Numbered from the stretch's first letter, positions 52,976 through 62,568 are shown. The stretch is DNA of 64,000 nucleotides from Fluviicola sp. (GCA_029866325.1 JARWZO010000023.1:94506-158505); one strand, 5' to 3'. Made by a program: numbers and translations. The notes: generated by a model from the sequence alone, not told the origin.

Positions 52976-53515
52976 ATGGTTGCATACTACGATGTTTTCA
53001 AAGCGTTGCACATCATTTTTGTGGTGAGTTGGTTTGCCGGCTTGTTCTACATTGTTCGTTTGTTTATTTACCACACAGAAGCCAATCAAAAACCGGAAGT
53101 CGAAAAAGAAATTCTTCAACGAGCGTTTAATCTGATGCAATGGCGTTTGTGGTACATCATCACCACTCCGGCAATGATCCTGACAGTCGTTTTCGGAACC
53201 TTAATGCTCTTTGCCATTCCGGGATTATTGAGCCTGCCTTGGATGCAATTGAAATTGGCATTTGTAGGAATCTTGCTCGTTTACCATTTCATTTCGCAAG
53301 GCATCATGAATCGCTTGAAAAACGGTGGCTCCAAATGGACTTCGGGGCACTTGCGCATTTGGAATGAAGTTGCAACGTTATTGCTGGTTGCCATCGTGTT
53401 TTTGGTCATCAAAAAAGACACGCTTTCTTGGACAGGTGGAATTATCGGTTTCTTTGGAGTTGGAATCGGATTGATGATGGGGATAAAGTTGTATAAGCGG
53501 TTGCGGAAGAAGTGA
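52976..53515 (+). CDS. hemJ: Protoporphyrinogen oxidase HemJ
   Basis: Inner-membrane enzyme of heme synthesis that oxidises protoporphyrinogen IX. The ATG at 52976 (MVAYYDVFKALHIIFVVSWFAGLFY) is preferred to a TTG three codons upstream. The 179-residue protein has the conserved His12 in the first helix, WRLWYIITTPAMILTVVFG, MQLKLAFVGILLVYH and a final extra membrane helix. CopD-family relatives share the fold, but the N-terminal signature is that of HemJ. Confidence 0.88.
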   Translation: MVAYYDVFKALHIIFVVSWFAGLFYIVRLFIYHTEANQKPEVEKEILQRAFNLMQWRLWYIITTPAMILTVVFGTLMLFAIPGLLSLPWMQLKLAFVGILLVYHFISQGIMNRLKNGGSKWTSGHLRIWNEVATLLLVAIVFLVIKKDTLSWTGGIIGFFGVGIGLMMGIKLYKRLRKK

Positions 53516-53584
53516 TTTAACTGGAAGTTTCTGAAAAATTTCGCAATCAATACTATCTTTAGGTTCTAACTTAAAATAAAATCG

Positions 53585-53911
53585 ATGTATAAATTAGTAT
53601 TGGTTGCCGTTATTGCTACCCTGATGCTGTTCTCGTGCGGAGCAGACAATAAAGAATTGATTGTTGGAAAATGGAAAGAAGTCGGCACTGGCACTAGCGT
53701 CAGCGAATACAAAGCCGACGGCACTTATTTAATCAGCTTTGACGACGGCACTACCGAAGAAGGAAAGTACCGTGTAGAAGGAACTACGCTGTACAACACC
53801 GAAAAAGGTGAAACGGAAGAGTTATCTGTTGAATTGACTACACTGGATGATAAAACTATGGTGGGAAATGTTGGTGGCATGTTTGAGACGAAATACGAGC
53901 GGATGAAATAG
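53585..53911 (+). CDS. Lipocalin-like lipoprotein
   Basis: A 108-residue protein with a lipobox at TLMLFSCGAD (Cys18). The mature part IVGKWKEVGTGTSVSEYKADGTYLISFDDG has the strand pattern of small lipocalin-like domains (the GKW motif). Ligand and role are unknown. It is closed by a strong terminator. Confidence 0.7.
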   Translation: MYKLVLVAVIATLMLFSCGADNKELIVGKWKEVGTGTSVSEYKADGTYLISFDDGTTEEGKYRVEGTTLYNTEKGETEELSVELTTLDDKTMVGNVGGMFETKYERMK

Positions 53912-53936
53912 AGGTTCTTCGGATACCATTATTCGA

Positions 53937-53984
53937 AAAGACAAAAGCGCTGATGGTAAAATCGTGCTTTTGTCTTTTTTTTTT
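53937..53984 (+). terminator. Terminator of the lipocalin-like gene
   Basis: AAAAGACAAAAGC and GCTTTTGTCTTTT arms, with a T-run running to 53984. Confidence 0.9.
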
Positions 53985-54037
53985 GGCCTTGATAAAATAG
54001 ATATATTCAATGATATTGATCTGAAAATCAATTTTTT

Positions 54038-54069
54038 AACTTCGGTAATCCCGCAATATTACTGAAGTT
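54038..54069. repeat. CCCGCAAT-loop palindromic repeat, copy B
   Basis: AACTTCGGTAAT-CCCGCAAT-ATTACTGAAGTT, 12-bp arms with one mismatch. It lies just after the ArsR-like gene stop. The core TAATCCCGCAATATTAC is identical to copies A and C. Confidence 0.8.
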
Positions 54070-54090
54070 TTTATAATTTAGAAAAACGCC

Positions 54091-54405
54091 TCAAAATACC
54101 TGTGGTTGGGTAAATACCAACTGCAATTCTTTAACCGATTCTTCTGCCTTTGAACGCAGTCTGTAAAAATGCTTGTTGTTTATATAAAATTCGGTGATGA
54201 TTCCTGCATGTTCCAATTCTTTCAAATGCTGACAAACAGTTGCATCACACAGTTTGGTGATTTTCATAAAGTGTTTGTTTGTTCCTAATCCGTGAGTCGC
54301 TAAAAATTGAACAATAACAATTCTAGCAGGGTGTCCAATAGCTTTTGCTGTGCGTGCGAATGTCTTTTCTTTTGTTGAATATTGAGCTGTTTTTGATGAT
54401 CCCAT
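54091..54405 (-). CDS. ArsR-like helix-turn-helix regulator
   Basis: The start at 54405 (MGSSKTAQYSTKEKTFARTAKAIGHPARI) is chosen over an ATG 12 codons upstream because it gives the ArsR N-terminus. The 104-residue protein has a winged helix with CDATVCQHLKELEHAGII and FYRLRSKAEE. It has the Cys residues of neither classical metal site, so the signal is unknown. Palindrome copies B and C lie on either side of the gene. Confidence 0.82.
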   Translation of the reverse strand: MGSSKTAQYSTKEKTFARTAKAIGHPARIVIVQFLATHGLGTNKHFMKITKLCDATVCQHLKELEHAGIITEFYINNKHFYRLRSKAEESVKELQLVFTQPQVF

Positions 54406-54579
54406 AAGGCTTTTCTTATTTAAGATAATGAAAAACGACATTTATCTCCAAATTGATTCTGAAAAAAGTAATCATTTCCAAGTAAAAAGAATTGCACAAC
54501 AAAATGGTTCTTTTTAGTGCAAAAAAAACTAAAAAAGACACAGTTTTAATCATTTAAATACCTGTTATTCAATTAATTA

Positions 54580-54609
54580 AATTCAGTAATCCCGCAATAT
54601 TACGGAATT
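54580..54609. repeat. CCCGCAAT-loop palindromic repeat, copy C
   Basis: AATTCAGTAAT-CCCGCAAT-ATTACGGAATT, between the divergent ArsR-like and enoyl-CoA hydratase genes. Confidence 0.8.
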
Positions 54610-54691
54610 TTCAAACATCAGTTAAAAACCATTATCTTGCACGCCGATAGGATTCTGAAAATAAGTCGATATTTTTACAAAAACATTCATC

Positions 54692-55474
54692 ATGTCATAC
54701 GAAAACATCCTTGTAGAACAAGCAGGGCACATTCAAACCATTACCATCAACCGCCCCGCTCAGCTCAACGCGCTCAACAAAGCCACCATTGAAGAATTGC
54801 ATGCAGCTCTCAAAGCGGCTAACAACGATGCTTCAACAGGCGTAGTGATTCTCACAGGTTCGGGTGAAAAATCGTTTGTGGCTGGAGCCGATATCAAAGA
54901 ATTTGCACACTTTTCAGTAGAAGAAGGAAAAGTATTGGCCGCTAAGGGTCAGGAATTATTGTTCTCGTTCATTGAAAATATGACCACTCCGGTTATTGCT
55001 GCTGTAAATGGTTTTGCCTTGGGTGGAGGATTGGAATTGGCCATGGCTTCGCACATTCGTGTAGCTTCGGATAACGCTAAATTGGGTTTACCAGAAGTTT
55101 CACTGGGCGTGATTCCCGGATATGGCGGAACGCAACGCTTGGCACAATTGATCGGTCGTGGTAAAGCCAACGAATTGATCTTTACCGCTGGAATGATTCC
55201 AGCCGATGAAGCACTTTCGTGGGGACTGGTAAACCATGTGTGTACACAAGAAGAATTATTACCGCTGGCGCAGAAAATCGCCGGAAAAATCATTAACAAT
55301 TCCGCTACAGCTATTGCCGCAGCCATTCGCTCAGTAAATGCATTGTACAGCAAAGGCGGACAGGCAGGTTTTGATACCGAAGTTGCCGAATTCGGAGCGT
55401 GTTTCGGAACAGCAGACTTTAAAGAAGGCACTACCGCATTCATCGAAAAACGCAAACCAAACTTTCGCGGATAA
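54692..55474 (+). CDS. Enoyl-CoA hydratase/isomerase family protein
   Basis: A 260-residue crotonase-fold enzyme. Features include AGADIKEFAHF, AAVNGFALGGGLELAMA (oxyanion hole) and the catalytic Glu in LGLPEVSLGVIPGYGGTQRLAQLIG. It hydrates trans-2-enoyl-CoA in fatty acid oxidation, or acts on a related CoA substrate. The stop abuts the flippase gene, which starts at TTG directly after, so the two are cotranscribed though functionally unrelated. Confidence 0.9.
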   Translation: MSYENILVEQAGHIQTITINRPAQLNALNKATIEELHAALKAANNDASTGVVILTGSGEKSFVAGADIKEFAHFSVEEGKVLAAKGQELLFSFIENMTTPVIAAVNGFALGGGLELAMASHIRVASDNAKLGLPEVSLGVIPGYGGTQRLAQLIGRGKANELIFTAGMIPADEALSWGLVNHVCTQEELLPLAQKIAGKIINNSATAIAAAIRSVNALYSKGGQAGFDTEVAEFGACFGTADFKEGTTAFIEKRKPNFRG

Positions 55475-56935
55475 TTGAATCCTTTAAAGAAATTACTCGG
55501 ACAAACAGCTGTTTACGGTCTGTCAAGTATTCTTGGCAGAATGCTGAATTTCCTGCTGGTTCCGCTGTATTTGTACGTCTTTAAAGATCCTTCCGATTAC
55601 GGAGTTATTTCACAACTATACGCATTTACCGCCTTTCTGATGGTGTTTCTAACTTTCGGAATGGAAACGTCTTTCTTTCGGTTTATTCAGGACAAACCCG
55701 ACAAACAACAGGTCTTTCGCAACAGTTTTCTCACGGTAATCAGTCTGAACGTGCTGTTTTTTATCCTTGTATTGTTTTTCAACAAAGACATTGCCGATCT
55801 CTTGCTCTTTTCGGGCCACAGTGAATACATGATTCTCATTGCAGCCATCATTGGTATCGATGCAGTTGCTAGTTTACCTCTAGCGCGTTTGAGAGCCGAA
55901 GAACAAGCCAAACGCTTCGCCGCAATCCAGTTTGCTTCTATTGGAGTGAATATCGTGCTCAACCTGTTTTTTCTACTAGTGTTGTTCGATCCGTTACATC
56001 CCGAATCAGGAGTGTTTATGATTCTGATCGCCAACCTGATTTCGAGTTTGGTGAAACCGGCCATGCTCTACAAAGATTTCTTGAACATCTCGTTTAAATT
56101 CGATTGGAAACTGGCACTAGAAATGTCGAAATACGCTTTTCCGATAGTGATTGCAGGCTTTGCATTTATTGTGAATGAAACCATCGACCGGGTAATGCTG
56201 AAACAAATCCTTTCAGAACAACCCAATATGACACCCAAACTCGCCGACGCGGAAATTGGGATCTACAGCGCGTGTTACAAACTTGCCATGTTGGTTTCAA
56301 TATTATTGCAAGCATACCGCTACGCTGCCGAACCGTTTTTTTTCAATCAATCCAAAAACCAGGATCGCAACAGGATTTATGTGAAACTGATGAACTACTT
56401 TGTGGCCATCATGTGCATTATTTTCCTTGGAATTGCACTGAATCTCGACATTTTCAAATACTTCATCACTAGTGAAACCTACCGTATCGGTTTGCCTGTA
56501 GTTCCTATTTTGTTAATGGCGAATGTGTTTCTGGGAATTTACCTCAACCAGAGTATTTGGTACAAACTGAGCGATCAAACAAAATTCGGAGCGTATATTG
56601 CTTTAGGTGGTGCGTTTCTAACCATTCTGATCAATTACCTGTTTATCCCAAGTTATGGTTATATGGCGAGTGCCTGGGCTACACTCATTGTTTACGGTGC
56701 GCAAATGGTGGCCTCTTATCTCCTGGGACAAAAATACTTCCCGATCAAATACAACCTGCGTAAGTTTTTCCTGTATATGGGGTTCAGTTTAGTGATTTTC
56801 TTTCTGGCAGGATTCTTTCACCTCGAAGAAGGAAGTGTGTTTAAGTTTATCGTCAATAATTTCCTGATTGCAGTCTTTATCGGACTGGTGCTATTTATGG
56901 AAGGAATAAAACTGAGACGTCCGAAAAAATTGTGA
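55475..56935 (+). CDS. Polysaccharide biosynthesis (Wzx-like) flippase
   Basis: A 486-residue integral membrane protein with about 12-14 hydrophobic segments. The start is a TTG directly after the hydratase stop (NPLKKLLGQTAVYGLSSILGRMLNFL); the N-terminal SSILGRMLNFLLVPLY stretch is typical of the MOP family. It flips lipid-linked oligosaccharides across the inner membrane. No glycosyltransferases lie nearby, so the polymer is unknown. It is convergent with lspA. Confidence 0.88.
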   Translation: MNPLKKLLGQTAVYGLSSILGRMLNFLLVPLYLYVFKDPSDYGVISQLYAFTAFLMVFLTFGMETSFFRFIQDKPDKQQVFRNSFLTVISLNVLFFILVLFFNKDIADLLLFSGHSEYMILIAAIIGIDAVASLPLARLRAEEQAKRFAAIQFASIGVNIVLNLFFLLVLFDPLHPESGVFMILIANLISSLVKPAMLYKDFLNISFKFDWKLALEMSKYAFPIVIAGFAFIVNETIDRVMLKQILSEQPNMTPKLADAEIGIYSACYKLAMLVSILLQAYRYAAEPFFFNQSKNQDRNRIYVKLMNYFVAIMCIIFLGIALNLDIFKYFITSETYRIGLPVVPILLMANVFLGIYLNQSIWYKLSDQTKFGAYIALGGAFLTILINYLFIPSYGYMASAWATLIVYGAQMVASYLLGQKYFPIKYNLRKFFLYMGFSLVIFFLAGFFHLEEGSVFKFIVNNFLIAVFIGLVLFMEGIKLRRPKKL

Positions 56936-56941
56936 TCGCTG

Positions 56942-57919
56942 TTATTCTGAAGGTACTTCCCCTGCTGAAGTGATATTGTTACCACCTTGCCGTTCCAAAC
57001 GCGATAAAGCGATCAACGGAAGTACAGGAATAACAATTGCCAGCAACACCCACAGCAAAGCCGAACGGCCGAGTAAATTTGCCAATCGAGATGTCACGTA
57101 AACGCTAATCAGGTAAAGCGCAAGCGTTACAACAAAGGCTTTAAATGCATGTTCCACAGGAACAGTTACCAAACCTGCAGCAAGAACGGTATACAAAACA
57201 ATCATTCCAACACCGCCAAACAACCCTACTTTGCGCATTGAAGCCAATTCACGCTGCATTTCTTCACTGGTAACATTCCCTGCAAAAAACGCACGTTGAC
57301 GCAAAATGATCATCACTACACCAACCGTAATCGATCCGTCGGCAATGTTCCAAATGGCAGGAAACACTTCTTCTGAGCCAACCCATGGCATCCATTCGGG
57401 CCAGGTAAGATTGATCTGAAACATGTCTACCACGTTACCTAATAAGAATCCGGTATGCCTGGTTTCCTGTTTGCCAAGCCAACCGCAATCGGTCCAAACG
57501 CCTGAGCCTTCCAAATGGTTAAAAGCAATACAGCCGTCGTAATCAAAAATGAAATCGTAAAACATCGAATCGATCAGATTTCCGGTAGCTCCGGCAAAAA
57601 TGAATCCAATTGCGATTAATAATCCGGTTTTCACTCCCTTTTTCGCCTGTTTCCACCAATAATAACCAATGGCACAAATGGCAGCAATGCGAAATACACT
57701 CAACCCGAGTTTGGCCCACATGCTCGAGCCAAAAGTGGTTCCAAACGCCATCCCTTGATTTTCGATATACACCAAACGAAACCAATTTCCAGCGATAGGA
57801 ACCGGCTCGTCGTAATAATTAAACGTGTTTTTTATCCAAATCTTGAGGATCTGATCAATCAACAGCACAGCAAAAACTACTGCACCAACAATCAATAATT
57901 TGCGTTTGAAAGGCGACAT
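56942..57919 (-). CDS. lspA: Lipoprotein signal peptidase with an extra C-terminal membrane domain
   Basis: Aspartic protease that cleaves signal peptides of prolipoproteins. The family motifs ATGNLIDSMFYD (114-117 GNLID), GNVVDMFQ (Asp165) and WNIADGSITVG (Asp194) are present, so the catalytic pair is Asp165/Asp194. About 45 residues are inserted between GNLID and VVDM, as in other Bacteroidota LspA. Beyond about residue 215 an extension of roughly 110 residues with two or three further hydrophobic segments is unusual. It starts directly after the DksA-like gene and is coupled with it. Confidence 0.9.
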   Translation of the reverse strand: MSPFKRKLLIVGAVVFAVLLIDQILKIWIKNTFNYYDEPVPIAGNWFRLVYIENQGMAFGTTFGSSMWAKLGLSVFRIAAICAIGYYWWKQAKKGVKTGLLIAIGFIFAGATGNLIDSMFYDFIFDYDGCIAFNHLEGSGVWTDCGWLGKQETRHTGFLLGNVVDMFQINLTWPEWMPWVGSEEVFPAIWNIADGSITVGVVMIILRQRAFFAGNVTSEEMQRELASMRKVGLFGGVGMIVLYTVLAAGLVTVPVEHAFKAFVVTLALYLISVYVTSRLANLLGRSALLWVLLAIVIPVLPLIALSRLERQGGNNITSAGEVPSE

Positions 57920-58303
57920 TTATTTGTTTTGCATGTTTTTAGCTTCAATACTCAAGGTAGCATGAGGCACCAAACGAAGACGTTCTTTTTGAATCAATTT
58001 CCCGGTTACACGGCAAATTCCGTAAGTCTTATTCTCAATACGATTCAGGGCACTTTTCAAGCTGTCGATGAATTTTTCCTGACGAGCAGCCAATTGCGCT
58101 ACTTCTTCACGCGAAAGGGTTTCAGAACCGTCTTCCATCATGTTAAAGGTTCTTCCGGTATCGTCGGTACCATGATTATCACTGTGCGAAAGTGAACCTT
58201 TCAACAAATCGTAATCTTCGTAAGCTTCTTTCAACTTATCATTGATCAGCACTCGGAATTCATCCAATTCTGAATCTGAGTATCGTGTTTTTTCTACTGA
58301 CAT
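57920..58303 (-). CDS. DksA/TraR-family protein with a degenerate zinc finger
   Basis: A 127-residue protein with a coiled-coil-forming N-terminus and the DksA C-terminal pattern YGICRVTGKLIQKERLRLVPHATLS. Only one Cys remains where DksA has four, so the zinc site is lost; this form is common in Bacteroidota. It may still act as a coiled-coil RNA polymerase accessory factor. It is immediately upstream of lspA with no gap. A TTGTTTAAACAA palindrome lies in its leader (about 58313-58325). Confidence 0.85.
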   Translation of the reverse strand: MSVEKTRYSDSELDEFRVLINDKLKEAYEDYDLLKGSLSHSDNHGTDDTGRTFNMMEDGSETLSREEVAQLAARQEKFIDSLKSALNRIENKTYGICRVTGKLIQKERLRLVPHATLSIEAKNMQNK

Positions 58304-58657
58304 ATATGCTTATTGTTTAAACAATCTTTTTTCAAAGACGGACAAAAATAATCGAAAAATCAGACCATTCACAGACATTTTGCAAATGGCTGACATTACT
58401 TATTCACAAGAGCAACAGGCTTATCAACGATTTGGGCTTGTCAGTCTTTTCTACCTGGTCATTTACCAAAATTTGTTTCATTACTCTGTATCAGCCAGCT
58501 GATACATTATTTCTTTACCACGGATATCAGGATTTCTGCTCGGCTAACGCCCTCGCTTGACGAGGGTGTAATAAATGCGCTGCCGTTAGGAACGCTAAAA
58601 TCTGCGCATCTGTGGGAACAAAAAACCAGTCTGGTCAAGCATCTTTTACTTAAAACA
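58304..58657. repeat. Gap with palindrome, hairpin and dispersed repeat
   Basis: The 354-base gap between dksA and rsmA holds GTATCAGC-CA-GCTGATAC (58488-58505), a CCCTCGCTTGACGAGGG hairpin (58551-58567) and copy 2 of the 33-bp repeat (58583-58615, reverse complement of 4686-4718). I see no gene in it. Confidence 0.7.
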
Positions 58658-59452
58658 CTAAACGGTTTCAGCGTTCTTGGTTACTTCTTCCAACCAGCAG
58701 GTTAACGCAATGAATTCCTCCACACCCAAACGCTCCGGTCGCAACTGTAAAACCTCATTTTCAGGATAGTTAGCCGGCAACAGGGCTTTAATGGAATTGC
58801 GAATGGTTTTACGGCGTTGGTTAAACGACATTTTTACCACGGTTTTGTACAACTTCTCATCACATGGTAAACTGGTACGCTCGTTTCGAACACAACGAAT
58901 GACACCCGATTTTACTTTCGGAGGCGGATCAAACACGTGCTCGTCGACGGTAAAACAATAGGTGATATCGTAATAAGTTTGCAGTAAAACACTCAAAATT
59001 CCGTAGGTTTTGGTGCCAGGTTTTTCGGCAATCCTTTGAGCAACTTCTTTCTGAAACATGCCCATAATTTCGGGAATCTGGTTTCGGAATTCAATGCAAC
59101 GGAACAAAATCTGCGACGAAATATTGTATGGGAAATTACCTATTACCGCAAAAGGTCGGTCGCCAACAAAATCTTTTGGGTTCATTTTCAGGAAATCGCC
59201 ATTGATAATATGACCTTTCAACTGCGGATAATGTATGTTCAAATAATCAATCGATTCGGTATCTACATCCATCAACCACCATTCGGTTTCGGTGTCGAGC
59301 ATCAGGAATTCGGTCAGCGCACCCATTCCCGGACCAATTTCCAGCGCTACTTTACAATCGTTATGGCGACCGTACTGCTCGGCAATTTTCTTGCAAATCC
59401 CCTTGTCTTTGAGGAAATGCTGCCCCAGATGCTTTTTGGCTCTAACGCTCAT
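58658..59452 (-). CDS. rsmA: 16S rRNA adenine dimethyltransferase
   Basis: Dimethylates two adjacent adenines near the 3' end of 16S rRNA during ribosome assembly. The start at 59452 ([28 protein letters not shown]) is the family N-terminus; 33 upstream codons overlap the DUF4286 gene and are rejected. The 264-residue protein has the SAM-binding [28 protein letters not shown] and [10 protein letters not shown]. It overlaps the end of the DUF4286 gene by 11 bases. Confidence 0.95.
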   Translation of the reverse strand: MSVRAKKHLGQHFLKDKGICKKIAEQYGRHNDCKVALEIGPGMGALTEFLMLDTETEWWLMDVDTESIDYLNIHYPQLKGHIINGDFLKMNPKDFVGDRPFAVIGNFPYNISSQILFRCIEFRNQIPEIMGMFQKEVAQRIAEKPGTKTYGILSVLLQTYYDITYCFTVDEHVFDPPPKVKSGVIRCVRNERTSLPCDEKLYKTVVKMSFNQRRKTIRNSIKALLPANYPENEVLQLRPERLGVEEFIALTCWLEEVTKNAETV

Positions 59453-59765
59453 GTACAAAATGTTCGATAACGGATAATGTTGTTCGGAAAGCAGCAAATC
59501 GTCCGGCAAATTTCCCGGAATGATCTGCCTGCAATGCTGGGGCGAATTCACGTCCGTAGCGGTCTAAGTGTTCCTGACTGTAAGAAACGTAGGTTATTGC
59601 GTAGGTCACTCCGCCTTCTTCTTCACCGTGCACTTTCGATAAGCGGCTTTCAAGAAAACAACCGGTGTTCATCACTTCCGGAATGTGTGCCGAACGCATC
59701 CATTCCAACCATTCTGATTCGCTGTTGGGATCAATACTAACCGTAACATTATACAAAACGTGCAT
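59442..59765 (-). CDS. DUF4286 family protein
   Basis: A 107-residue soluble protein. It starts [32 protein letters not shown] and has the compact alpha/beta arrangement of DUF4286, conserved in Bacteroidota. Function is unknown. Its conserved neighbour rsmA, which it overlaps by 11 bases, hints at a link to ribosome maturation or at least cotranscription. Confidence 0.82.
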   Translation of the reverse strand: MHVLYNVTVSIDPNSESEWLEWMRSAHIPEVMNTGCFLESRLSKVHGEEEGGVTYAITYVSYSQEHLDRYGREFAPALQADHSGKFAGRFAAFRTTLSVIEHFVHER

Positions 59766-59784
59766 ACTTCTGTTTTTGAAAGCA

Positions 59785-59792
59785 CAAAGGTA
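59785..59792 (-). promoter_or_regulatory. -7 box of the DUF4286-rsmA operon
   Basis: TACCTTTG on the minus strand, 19 bases before the ATG. Confidence 0.55.
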
Positions 59793-59833
59793 CTGAACTA
59801 AATAGTAATTTTACGGTTCTTCAAACAACAGAC

Positions 59834-60715
59834 ATGATTAACTACAATCCCAAAAGTTGGCTGGGAATGATTTTCCACCTCACGAAAAGTGATACACTGC
59901 AAATTCTGTGGAAAGAGCTGGTAATGATTTTTGCATTTACCCTTTTGATTGCTTTTGTGGAATTGCATTATTTCCCGAAAGCCACGGTACTTGACAGGTT
60001 GTTCCCCGTCTACCAAATTTTGGGTTTTGTGATGTCGCTATTATTGGTTTTCCGAACCAATACTGCTTATGATCGCTGGTGGGAAGGTCGCCGAAAATGG
60101 GGTGAATTGGTGAATGATTCCCGCAATCTGGCTGTAAAAATTGCTGCCCTAGAATTGGATGAGGAAACCAACGCTTTTTTTGCCCGACATATTGGGAATT
60201 TCGCGAAAGCTTGTAAGGAACATTTGCGTGAAGGGGTGAATTTTGAAATCCTAAATCTTACTCAGGAAGAAATCTTGTTTCTTAGAAAGGTTGATCACAT
60301 TCCTTCCGGAATTGTGGAGCTGATTTACATCCAATTCAACAAACTGAAAAAATCCGGCGCCTTGTCGGAAGAAGATATCCTGCGTTTAGATCGTAACCTG
60401 AACGGGTTTCTGGACAGCATCGGTGCTTGTGAACGCATTAAAAACACGCCGATTCCTTATTCGTATAGCATGTTTTTCAAGAAGTTTATCTTTATTTATG
60501 TGGTAACGCTTCCGCTTGCATTCGTGGTGAATTTCGGGTATTTCTCAGCCATCATTTCTACCTTTATCTTTTATGTGTTTGTGAGTTTGGAAATTCTTGC
60601 AGAAGAAATCGAAGATCCGTTTGGTATGGACGACAACGATTTACCAACCGATCAAATGACTGAACGCATCGAAGGAATCGTGACAACAATCTTACTCAAA
60701 ACAGCCGAAAATTAA
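59834..60715 (+). CDS. Bestrophin-family membrane channel
   Basis: A 293-residue membrane protein with the bestrophin signature FRTNTAYDRWWEGRRKWGEL near residue 75 and IPYSYSMFFKK and EEIEDPFGMDDNDLP in the C-terminal half. Bacterial members conduct anions or sodium. It is followed by lepA, which has its own promoter box. Confidence 0.9.
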   Translation: MINYNPKSWLGMIFHLTKSDTLQILWKELVMIFAFTLLIAFVELHYFPKATVLDRLFPVYQILGFVMSLLLVFRTNTAYDRWWEGRRKWGELVNDSRNLAVKIAALELDEETNAFFARHIGNFAKACKEHLREGVNFEILNLTQEEILFLRKVDHIPSGIVELIYIQFNKLKKSGALSEEDILRLDRNLNGFLDSIGACERIKNTPIPYSYSMFFKKFIFIYVVTLPLAFVVNFGYFSAIISTFIFYVFVSLEILAEEIEDPFGMDDNDLPTDQMTERIEGIVTTILLKTAEN

Positions 60716-60730
60716 TCAACACTAATTCCG

Positions 60731-60738
60731 TATCTTTG
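60731..60738 (+). promoter_or_regulatory. -7 box of lepA, apparently leaderless
   Basis: TATCTTTG-CGCC-ATG: only 4 bases between box and start codon, the same geometry as prfB. Confidence 0.65.
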
Positions 60739-60742
60739 CGCC

Positions 60743-62539
60743 ATGAAGCACATCCGCAACTTTTGTATTATTGCCCATATTGACCACGGTAAAAGCACCT
60801 TGGCCGACCGTTTATTGCAAACAACCGGTACCATTTCGGATCGCGAAATGCAGGCTCAGGCGCTAGACGATATGGATTTGGAGCGCGAGCGTGGTATTAC
60901 CATCAAGTCGCACGCCATTCAAATGAGCTATAAATACAATGGCGAAGATTATATCCTTAACCTCATTGACACTCCCGGACACGTGGATTTCTCATATGAA
61001 GTTTCGCGTTCCATCGCCGCTTGCGAAGGCGCTTTGCTAATTGTTGATGCATCACAGGGAATTGAAGCGCAAACCATTTCGAATTTGTATCTGGCGTTGG
61101 AACACGATTTAGAGATCATTCCTATCCTCAATAAAATGGACCTTCCGGGCGCTATGCCGGAGGAAGTGACTGATCAGATTGTTGAATTGATCGGCTGTGA
61201 TCCGTCGGATGTCATTCCCGCTTCCGGAAAAACCGGATTGGGTGTATTGGATATTCTAAAAGCGGTAATTGAACGTATTCCTGCTCCGAAAGGCGACGAA
61301 AATGCGCCGCTTCAAGCCATGATTTTCGACTCGGTATTTAATCCGTTTCGTGGAATCATAGCCTACTACCGTGTAAGAAACGGGGTTGTTCGCAAGGGTG
61401 ATAAAGTGAAATTCTTCAACACAGGCCGCGAATACAACGCCGAAGAAATCGGAATCTTGAAAATGGATTTGAGTCCTCGGAAAGAAGTACGTGCAGGCGA
61501 TGTGGGTTATATCATTTCCGGCATCAAACAAGCCAACGAAGTAAAAGTGGGTGATACCATTACATTGGCAAATAACCCTTGCGAAGCAGCTATCAAAGGT
61601 TTCGAAGATGTGAAACCGATGGTATTTGCCGGAATTTATCCTGTTGAGACAGATGATTACGAAGAATTGCGTTACTCCATGGAAAAACTGCAGCTCAACG
61701 ACTCGTCTTTGGTGTTTGAACCGGAATCTTCGGCCGCTTTGGGCTTTGGTTTCCGTTGCGGTTTCTTAGGAATGTTGCACATGGAAATCATCCAGGAACG
61801 TTTGGAGCGCGAGTTCAACATGACCGTGATTACCACCGTTCCCAACGTATCGTATTACTGCTATATGCGGAAAGATCCGGAGAAAGCGTTTATTGTGAAT
61901 AATCCTTCTGAATTGCCTGATCCTTCTGGTGTTGACCGTATTGAAGAGCCGTATATCAAAGCACAGGTGATTACCAAATCCGAGTACATCGGTCAGATTA
62001 TGACCTTGTGTATTGAAAAGCGTGGTGAATTAAAAAATCAAGTGTATTTGACGCAAGACCGCGTTGAGATTACGTTTGAAATGCCTTTGGCCGAGATTGT
62101 TTTTGACTTCTACGACCGTTTGAAATCGGTGTCGCGTGGTTATGCATCATTTGACTACCACCCAATCGGCTACAAAGAATCTGACCTGATCAAAATGGAT
62201 TTAATGCTCAATGGCGAAGTATTGGATGCTCTTTCTGCTTTGGTTCACCGCAGCAATGCTTACGATTTAGGGAAGAAAATCTGCATCAAACTGAAAGAGT
62301 TGATTCCACGTCAGCAATTCGAAATTCCAATTCAAGCCGCTATCGGAGCCAAAGTAATTGCCCGTGAAACGATCAAAGCCTTGCGTAAAGACGTTACCGC
62401 CAAATGTTATGGTGGTGATATTAGCCGAAAACGAAAATTACTTGAAAAGCAAAAAGAAGGAAAAAAACGTATGCGCCAGATTGGTCGTGTAGAAGTGCCG
62501 CAAGAAGCATTTATGGCGGTTTTGAAATTGAACGATTAG
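60743..62539 (+). CDS. lepA: Elongation factor 4 (LepA)
   Basis: Ribosome-associated GTPase that can back-translocate stalled ribosomes. The 598-residue protein has the P-loop [10 protein letters not shown] (11-20), [20 protein letters not shown], domain II and the LepA C-terminal domain ([28 protein letters not shown]). The length and ends are standard. It is followed by an inverted repeat. Confidence 0.96.
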   Translation: MKHIRNFCIIAHIDHGKSTLADRLLQTTGTISDREMQAQALDDMDLERERGITIKSHAIQMSYKYNGEDYILNLIDTPGHVDFSYEVSRSIAACEGALLIVDASQGIEAQTISNLYLALEHDLEIIPILNKMDLPGAMPEEVTDQIVELIGCDPSDVIPASGKTGLGVLDILKAVIERIPAPKGDENAPLQAMIFDSVFNPFRGIIAYYRVRNGVVRKGDKVKFFNTGREYNAEEIGILKMDLSPRKEVRAGDVGYIISGIKQANEVKVGDTITLANNPCEAAIKGFEDVKPMVFAGIYPVETDDYEELRYSMEKLQLNDSSLVFEPESSAALGFGFRCGFLGMLHMEIIQERLEREFNMTVITTVPNVSYYCYMRKDPEKAFIVNNPSELPDPSGVDRIEEPYIKAQVITKSEYIGQIMTLCIEKRGELKNQVYLTQDRVEITFEMPLAEIVFDFYDRLKSVSRGYASFDYHPIGYKESDLIKMDLMLNGEVLDALSALVHRSNAYDLGKKICIKLKELIPRQQFEIPIQAAIGAKVIARETIKALRKDVTAKCYGGDISRKRKLLEKQKEGKKRMRQIGRVEVPQEAFMAVLKLND

Positions 62540-62568
62540 ACACTTTTTTGAGAGAACTAGGAAAATAG

